Assembly: GCF_030272615.1 (NCBI RefSeq)
Contig: NC_081405.1
Location: 654,124,920 to 654,188,919, forward strand
From: Cryptomeria japonica
Taxonomy: Eukaryota > Streptophyta > Pinopsida > Cupressales > Cupressaceae
DNA: 64,000 nt
Direction of reading: 5' to 3'
Position numbers and translations under genes: made by a program. Position 1 is the stretch's first letter. Every line of letters begins with the position of its first letter. This document shows positions 58,187 through 64,000 of this stretch, piece by piece. The notes beneath the pieces are model-generated. The model searched no databases, was not told where the DNA came from, and saw only the letters and a list, made by a program, of their open reading frames with translations.

Positions 58187-58559
58187 TTTGAAAAATACCT
58201 AAAAGTGAATGCTGGTGGAAGATTGAGTGCTTCAAATAACTACTCGAAATCCTTTCACAATACTTTTGCTTGCTCTTAACTCCCCTTTTCTTTGCTCTAA
58301 ATGCTTGAATGCTCGGTGAGTGAAAATGATTTCACTTACCCCCTTTTATCAGCAAATAAAACCCTAATCTTTCTCTGTATTAAATTCTTTACAAACAACC
58401 ATACGGATGTCGGTTTCACAGTCATGTTCCTGGTGAACCTTCATCGATGATAAACACAACTCTCCAAATCTCTTCTAGATCTACTTAGATCTCTTCTGGG
58501 GTAATATGCAAAATTTAGCAATGACTTTTCCAACCCCTAAGGCTTATGCCTCAGTTAGC
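58187..58559 (-). other. Spacer between gag and ORF2 of H
   Basis: About 370 bases, AT-rich, stops in all frames, no motif recognised. Equivalent spacers exist in B and E. Confidence 0.5.
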
Positions 58560-58788
58560 GGTGGAATTTCCTATCAGTGGATGAATACCCTATTCTATCG
58601 GTGGAGTTACTAGTGTAGATCCATCTCCTTTTGGTTCTTTCAATTTTCTAACCTATCTCTTGGTGTGATATTGTTGTATTTCATCTAATTTTTTCTTTCC
58701 TTTCTCATGATTATTAACTGGTTGAGTCTTGCTTCTACAATACTTAGCAATATGACATATTTTGTTGCATGCATAACATGTAATATTA
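58560..58788 (-). pseudogene. gag: Zinc-knuckle end of H gag
   Basis: The minus strand reads TCYACNKICHIAKYCRSKTQ, close to the last zinc knuckle of E (TCYACNKIGHIAKFCRSKTS), then a lysine-rich tail that again follows E (KKLDEIQQYHTKR against KEKFEEVKQEFSK). J is inserted just upstream at 58789, cutting off the rest of the gag. Confidence 0.7.
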
Positions 58789-59914
58789 TGTTGGTATTAT
58801 GGATGACTTCGTCATGTGCTACATTGGTTTTGTCATTGATGTCAACACTTATCTTCTGGGAGGTCTACATTGTTGATTTGTCTCTATGGTTATATTGGTT
58901 TATTGTTGAATTGACATATTGTGTTCACCAGCATGATTAGTGGCTTACACACAGTCACCGGTATATGTTCACCAACAAGTTATATGGTTCACCAACAATG
59001 ATGATGACTTGGAGATCATTTGGTTATGTCGAAGAAATGGATTGGATGTTTAGATTTAATAATTTTCTTATTGGTCTAATCAGGTTGACAAATTTGCCTT
59101 TATTGACAGATACATCTAGGTTATGGACTAGTACATGATATCTATTCTACATTAGCATAGAACGTTATGGAGATGGTTTATTGATTGATAATGTATTGAG
59201 CTAACATATTAGATTGCATCAAGACTTATTTGTAATTGATTTAATTGTAATATCTTTAGTGAGCCGACCTCATGTATAGGTCTTAGGTTTTGTATATATG
59301 ATTGTAAGATCTTATTAAAGACAATAGGATCAAGATGAGTGTGTGCAAATATTGAAGAGCGAAAATAAGCAGATCCTTGTGCGAATCACACAGACATTAT
59401 CTGAAGGTTGAAGGAAGGTTATGAAGGTGTTTAGCACTCATGGTCAGAGCTTAAACCGGTACTGAATCCAACATTGCAGATGCTATTTCAAGCAGTACAT
59501 TGTTATTGGATTTAACCATCCAATTGTAGTCAGTGTGACTCCTATTTTGAGATTGAGCAGTGAGCTCTAGGCGGTTGGCCTTTCTACATGTGCAGACCCC
59601 ATTTGTATACACTTACTATCTGCAGTAGTATCATCTGATTATGGGTAAGGTTTCCCACCATGGTTTTTCCCCTTACTAGGTTTCCACATCTCAAAATCTC
59701 TGTGTCATGTGTTGTGGATGTTGTTTCTCTATCTATTTCATGCATTAAGTTATACCGGTACTGATATAACTATTAATATATTTCACCACACTTAAGTTTG
59801 GTTTACTGGCATTAAGTTGAAGTTGGAATAATTTACATTTGGGTTATAATTTATTGACAACTGGTTCACAATTGATTCACGCCCCCTCTTAGTTGTCCTT
59901 CCCAATTCCAAACA
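58789..59914 (+). repeat. 5' LTR of J
   Basis: From TGTTGGTATTATGG to ATTCCAAACA. It shares blocks with D and E: GAGCAGTGAGCTCTAGGC (59554-59571) followed by GTTGGCCTT, and GCAGATGCTATTTCAAGCAG (59477-59496). U5 has CATGGTTTTTCCCC, and the tail has ATTCACGCCCCCTCTTAG. Confidence 0.85.
59291..59300 (+). promoter_or_regulatory. TATA-like box in the J LTR
   Basis: TGTATATATG about 500 bases into the LTR. Weak evidence, position only. Confidence 0.35.
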
Positions 59915-59916
59915 AT

Positions 59917-59928
59917 TGGTATCAGAGC
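59917..59928 (+). promoter_or_regulatory. Primer binding site of J
   Basis: TGGTATCAGAGC, two bases after the LTR, as in A, B and D. Confidence 0.88.
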
Positions 59929-59971
59929 TAAGTCCTCTTTTTGCAGAAGCCTAACATCTTGAGGAGATCTT

Positions 59972-61427
59972 ATGGCAACAAATATTTTAAGGAAGGAGAG
60001 TCCAAAACTTGATGGAACTAACTATGGTATATTGAAGATCATAATGGAAACACATCTGAACTGCATTGGAAGAGATATATGGGATGTTACTAAGAATGGT
60101 TATGTTGGTCCTACTCCGAATCAACCTCATCCACTGATATTGGCTAAGGACTTGGAGAATGATTGCAAAGCAAGAGAAGCATTTTTTAGTGCATTATCAG
60201 ATTAGCAAATCATGGGATTGTTAGACAGGTCTACTGCTAAAGCTATTTGGGATAAACTAGAAACATTAAATGAAGGAGATACCACTCTCAAAATTGCAAA
60301 AACTAGAATGTTACCGGATTAGGTATGAAAATTTAAAAATAGAAGAAGATGAAAGAATTTCTGCATTTATGGAAAGAGTTAATGAAATTGTTTTAGGAAT
60401 ACAATGTTGTGGAGGATCCTTAAGTGAAGATGAAATTGTTTCTAAAGTTTTAAGAGCTTTGCCACCTTCTTACAAAATGAAAGTGACTACTATTAATGAG
60501 TTGAGAACAATACCTAATACATCAGTTTCTAGAGATACTTTGGTTGGAAAAATTTAAGCGTTGGAGCTTGAAGAGTTTGGTCCTATTACTATAGTCAAGA
60601 CTGAGTTAGCTTTCAAAGCATCATCATCATTTGACAAAACTGATTGCAAAGCACTTTATGCAAAAGAACTTGAAGATATGAGAAGACAAAATGAAGAACT
60701 TGAAGAACTTGAAGAACTATTTACAAGAAAGATTCCTAAAGGTCCAACAGGAAGTAAGTATGAAGGTAAAACACCTTTCAAATGTTTTAATTGCAATAAA
60801 TTTGGTCATATGGCTTCTTGGTGTCCTGATAGACATGCAAGATTAAGGGAGGAAGCAAAAAGATCATATAAGCCTAACCCTGAATATCAAAGATATAGAT
60901 TTAAAAAAAATAGAGATAAGTCATGTTACTATGTAGATGAAGGTGTTACAGATGATTCAGATGAAGATCTAGCAGATAGTGGATGGTATTTTGTTGCAAT
61001 AAAAGAAGATCAACCGACACCTATTGTCAAACTAGTAGAGCAGGCACTGGAAGCAAAAATTGAAGAAAAGGATGAATGGATAATAGATAGTGGATGCTTG
61101 CATCATATAACTGGTGATAAAAGCAAATTCTTATCTTTTCAAGAAATTCATAGAGGTCTAGTAAGGTTTGGAGATGATAAAGCTTGTTTAATCAAAGGAA
61201 GAGGCACTATATCTTTGGATAGTAAGCATAATACTGACAATGTTTATTATGTAGAAGGTTTAAAGCATAATCTATTGAGTGTTGGTCAGTTAGTGGAAAA
61301 AGGATTTCAATTACAATTCAAGAATAGAAAATGCAAAATGATAAACAAAACTGGATTGGAGATTTCAACCGGTAATCAGACTAAAGGTAATATCTTTCAC
61401 CTGAATACCAGTGTAAGACATGTTTGA
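59972..61427 (+). pseudogene. gag: Gag and protease of J
   Basis: ATG 59972. UBN2-type start: SPKLDGTNYGILKIIMETHL and GRDIWDVTKNGY. A stop follows at about 60204, and a frameshift before 60290. A coiled region comes next, then one intact zinc knuckle CFNCNKFGHMASWC (about 60781-60822). Protease: WIIDSGCLHHITGDKSKF (about 61078), then YYVEGLKHNLLSVGQL. Ends HLNTSVRHV before a stop at 61427. The gag differs from those of B, E and H, which lack the UBN2 part. Confidence 0.85.
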
Positions 61428-62290
61428 TTGCACACATTGATAAAAGTTGGTTATGGCATAAGAGACTTTGTCATGTGAATTTTGATTGCATTATAAAGAT
61501 TAGTTCAACTAAGGCAGTAAAGGATTTACCTAAGATTGTGTAACCTCATAATTCGGTATGTAAGGAATGCCAAATGGGAAAGCAAGTTAGAACAACATTT
61601 TAGAGCATTACTGAGAAATCCAATAATGTTCTTGATTTAATTCATACTGATTTGTGTGGTCCAGCAAGAACAAGAAGTCTATAAGGAGATAAATACTTTA
61701 TGCTAATAATTGATGATTATCCTAGAATGTGTTGGGTTACTTTTCTTAGGGAGAAATCATAAGCTTTTGGAAGATTCAAGATATAAAAGGCAATGGTAGA
61801 GAATGAAACTGGCAAGAAAATCAAATGTTTGAGATCAGATCAAGGAGGAGAATTTATATCTAGAGAATTTAATGCATTTTGTGAAGTGAATGGAATTAAA
61901 AGACAACTATCAGCACCCTAGACACCGCAGCAGAATAGAATTGTGGAAAGGAAGAACAAAACTATTCTGGATGCAACAAGAACCATGTTGATGGAAGAAA
62001 ATCTACCTTATATGTACTGGAGAGAAGCAGTGAATACATCGGTTTATACTTTCAACAGAGTTCACATCAAAAGTGAAACCGATAAGACCCCTTATGAACT
62101 ATGGTTTGGTCATACTCCTACTCTTAAGTACTTCAGAATATTTGGAAGCAAATGTTATATTAGAAGAGATGAGTATATTGGAAAATTTGATCTTAGAAGT
62201 GACGAAGGAATATTTCTTAGTTATTCATCTAGAGGCAAGGCATATAGATGTTTTAATAAAAGGTTACAGAAAAATCATTCAGAGTACTAA
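61428..62290 (+). pseudogene. pol: Integrase of J
   Basis: GAG-pre-integrase part: LWHKRLCHVNFDCIIKI and CKECQMGKQVRTTF. Core: HTDLCGPARTRSL, RSDQGGEFISREFNAF and PQQNRIVERKNKTI, so Asp, Asp and Glu are all present. At least six stops lie between 61540 and 61925, then an open part (61943-62290) with REAVNTSVYTFNRV and GHTPTLKYFRIFGSKCY. Confidence 0.85.
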
Positions 62291-64000
62291 TGTGAAGATA
62301 GATGAACATTTTAGAGGAGATACAAGATTTGTAGAATTGGTAGTTGAATTGATTATAGATCAACTGACATAGATTGCACTGATATAGAGTGAAGATCTAG
62401 TCACACTGGCATCATCAAAGAACTCAACTGTGACTGAAGAACAACAACATGTAATTGAAAATCAAAATAAACCTAGGTATGCAAGATTGAATCATTCAGA
62501 GAATTGGATAATTGGAAACAAGAATCAAGGTGTTATGACAAGAGGAAGATTGGCAAATGAAGAGGTATGTTTAATTTCTCAAGTTGAACCAACATCTATT
62601 ATTGAAGCATGTCAAGATGAACATTGGATAAAAGAAATGAAAGATGAATTAGAACAAATTGAAAAGAATATTACTTGGACATTAGTTCCCCGGCCTAAAG
62701 ACAAAAATGTAATTGGAACTAAATGGGTATATAGAAATAAACTTAATGAAGATGGTGAAGTAATCAGAAACAAATCAAGATTAGTTTGTACAAGTTATTC
62801 ATAGAAAGAAGGAATAGATTATAATGAAACCTTTTCACTGGTAGCCAGAATTGAGCCAGTTAGACTATTTCTTGAATTTGCAGCTTATAAGAACTATAAA
62901 GTTTATCAGATGGATGTAAAATGTGCATTTCTAAATGGAGATATAGAAGAGGAAGTTTACATTGAACAACCTGATGGATTTTCATTGATAGATAATAAGG
63001 ATATGGTTTCCTAGTTAAGGAAAGCTTTATATGGATTGAAGCATGCTCCCAGAGCTTGGTATGCTAGATTGGATAAATATCTTTTGAAACTTGGTTACAC
63101 AAAAGGTAATGTTGACAACAATTTGTATTACAAAGTTACCAATGATGACATTTTCATTATTGAAGTATTTGTGGATGATATCATTTTTGGAGGTGAAGAT
63201 GGATTATGTAAAGACTTTGCTAACAAGATGTAGGAATAATTTGAAATGTCTATGATTGGAGAGATAAAAAAATTTAGGTTTGTAGATTTCACAAAAAAAT
63301 AAAGGTATATTCATATGTCAAACAAAGTACTTGAAGGAACTTTTGAAGAAATTTGGTATGGAAAACTCTAAACTGGTAAGTACTCCTATGACTACAACTA
63401 ATAAATTAACATTGAAGGATGATTCAGCTCCTTTTAATCCGACAATGTACAAATCTATGATTGGAGGATTACTGTATTTGACACAAACCAGACCTGATAT
63501 AATGAATACAGTGTGTATTGTATCTATATTCCAAAACAATCCTAAATAAAATCATGAATCAACAGTTAAAAGGATTTTCCGGTACCTACAAGGCACAACA
63601 AATCTTGGTTTATGGTATCCTAAGAATGAAAATTTTGATTTATGTGCATATACAAATGCAAATTGGGTAGGAGATGTAGATGACAGAAAGAGTACCACTG
63701 GCAGTGCAGTCTTTCTTGGCAGAAGCTTGATTTCATGGATAAGTAAGAAGTAGACTTGTACATCATTATCAATAGCAAAATCAGAATATGTTGCAGTAGC
63801 AACTAATTGTACTCAAGTACTATGGATCAAGCAAATGTTGAAGGATATAAAGGTAAAATGCAAAGAACCAATAATTATTTATTGTGATAATTTATCAGCA
63901 ATTGATATATCAAAGAATCCGGTATTTCACTCTAAAACAAAGCATTTTTCTATTAAGTACAATTTTTTGAAAGAGAATGTTGAAGCAAATGAAGTGAGAT
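62291..64000 (+). pseudogene. pol: RT and RNase H of J, truncated by window end
   Basis: RT: ACQDEHWIKEMKDELEQIEK, GTKWVYRNKLNEDGEV, YQMDVKCAFLNGDIEEEVYI, LRKALYGLKHAPRAWYARLD, and catalytic FVDD at 63168-63179 (YVDD type). Stops lie at about 62803, 63013 and 63232. RNase H: LCAYTNANWVGDVDDRKSTT, where the usual acidic residues of this motif are Asn in two places, then IAKSEYVAVATNC and IYCDNLSAIDISKNP. The window ends inside this domain. Confidence 0.85.

Larger units (their letters stand above)
1840..58788 (-). mobile_element. Element H: non-autonomous Copia-type element, interrupted by A and J
   Basis: On the minus strand the order is gag zinc-knuckle remnant (58560-58788), ORF2 (58186-56956, then 5273-2951), polypurine tract (2719-2733) and 3' LTR (1840-2718). 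Element A with all its nested insertions separates 5273 from 56956. J is inserted in the gag at 58789, so the 5' LTR of H, if present, lies beyond the window. H is inserted in the ORF2 of element I; the base pairs left of it are AGTAG at 1835-1839, and the partner copy is out of view. H has no pol domains. Confidence 0.75.
58789..64000 (+). mobile_element. Element J: Copia element with pol, cut by window end
   Basis: It starts with a 1,126-bp 5' LTR, then primer binding site, gag, protease, integrase, RT and RNase H in Copia order. Left flank TATTA (58784-58788). The 3' end is outside the window. Frameshifts and many stops make it a pseudo-element. It is the only Copia-type element here that encodes enzymes. 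Confidence 0.9.

Overview
The window looks like intergenic nuclear DNA from a seed plant with a very repeat-rich genome. A conifer or other gymnosperm is my guess, from the style of nested, heavily decayed LTR elements; no host gene, rRNA or tRNA was seen that could confirm it. Essentially every base belongs to an LTR retrotransposon. I label the elements A, B, D, E, F, G, H, I, J and K.

Layout. K (1-1180, minus) is part of a Gypsy-type LTR. I (1181-1839, plus) is a scrap of a conserved second reading frame (ORF2). H (minus) starts at 1840, resumes at 56956 and is cut at 58788 by J. A (plus, 5274-12387 plus 56918-56955) sits in H. B (minus, 12388-56912) sits in the 3' LTR of A, with target-site duplication TGATT. 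Three elements sit in B: D (minus, 12762-15664, duplication GGTTG) in its 3' LTR, E (minus, 18147-37386, duplication CGAGT) in its ORF2, and G (plus Gypsy, 39679-54532, duplication CCAGG) in its gag. F (minus Gypsy, 22741-35388) sits in E. The longest chain is six deep: I, H, A, B, E, F. J (plus Copia, 58789 to the window end) sits in the gag of H.

The elements form two groups. A, B, D, E, H and J have Copia-type ends: LTRs starting TGTTGG (mutated to TATTGG in the 5' LTR of A), a primer binding site TGGTATCAGAGC or a one-base variant, and a polypurine tract AAAGGGGGAGAT in all whose 3' end is in the window. Only J carries pol. A carries only a UBN2-type gag. B, E and H carry a shortened gag (coiled coil plus zinc knuckles) and a long conserved ORF2 of about 1,050-1,100 codons that I cannot assign to a family. 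D is a deletion derivative joining the start of that gag to the end of ORF2. J shares LTR blocks with D and E, so a J-like element is the natural candidate to have supplied their missing enzymes. F and G are Ty3/Gypsy elements of Tat type with two RNase H domains. F is the youngest looking, lacks a recognisable capsid/nucleocapsid region, and carries a captured, intron-containing plant mobile domain gene in antisense between integrase and its 3' LTR. All coding regions carry in-frame stops, many at sites consistent with C-to-T change, so everything here is annotated as pseudogene.

The best candidates for something undescribed are the ORF2-bearing element group, its repeated polypurine/hairpin 3' ends, and an exact-length 405-bp duplication flanking A in place of a normal target duplication.
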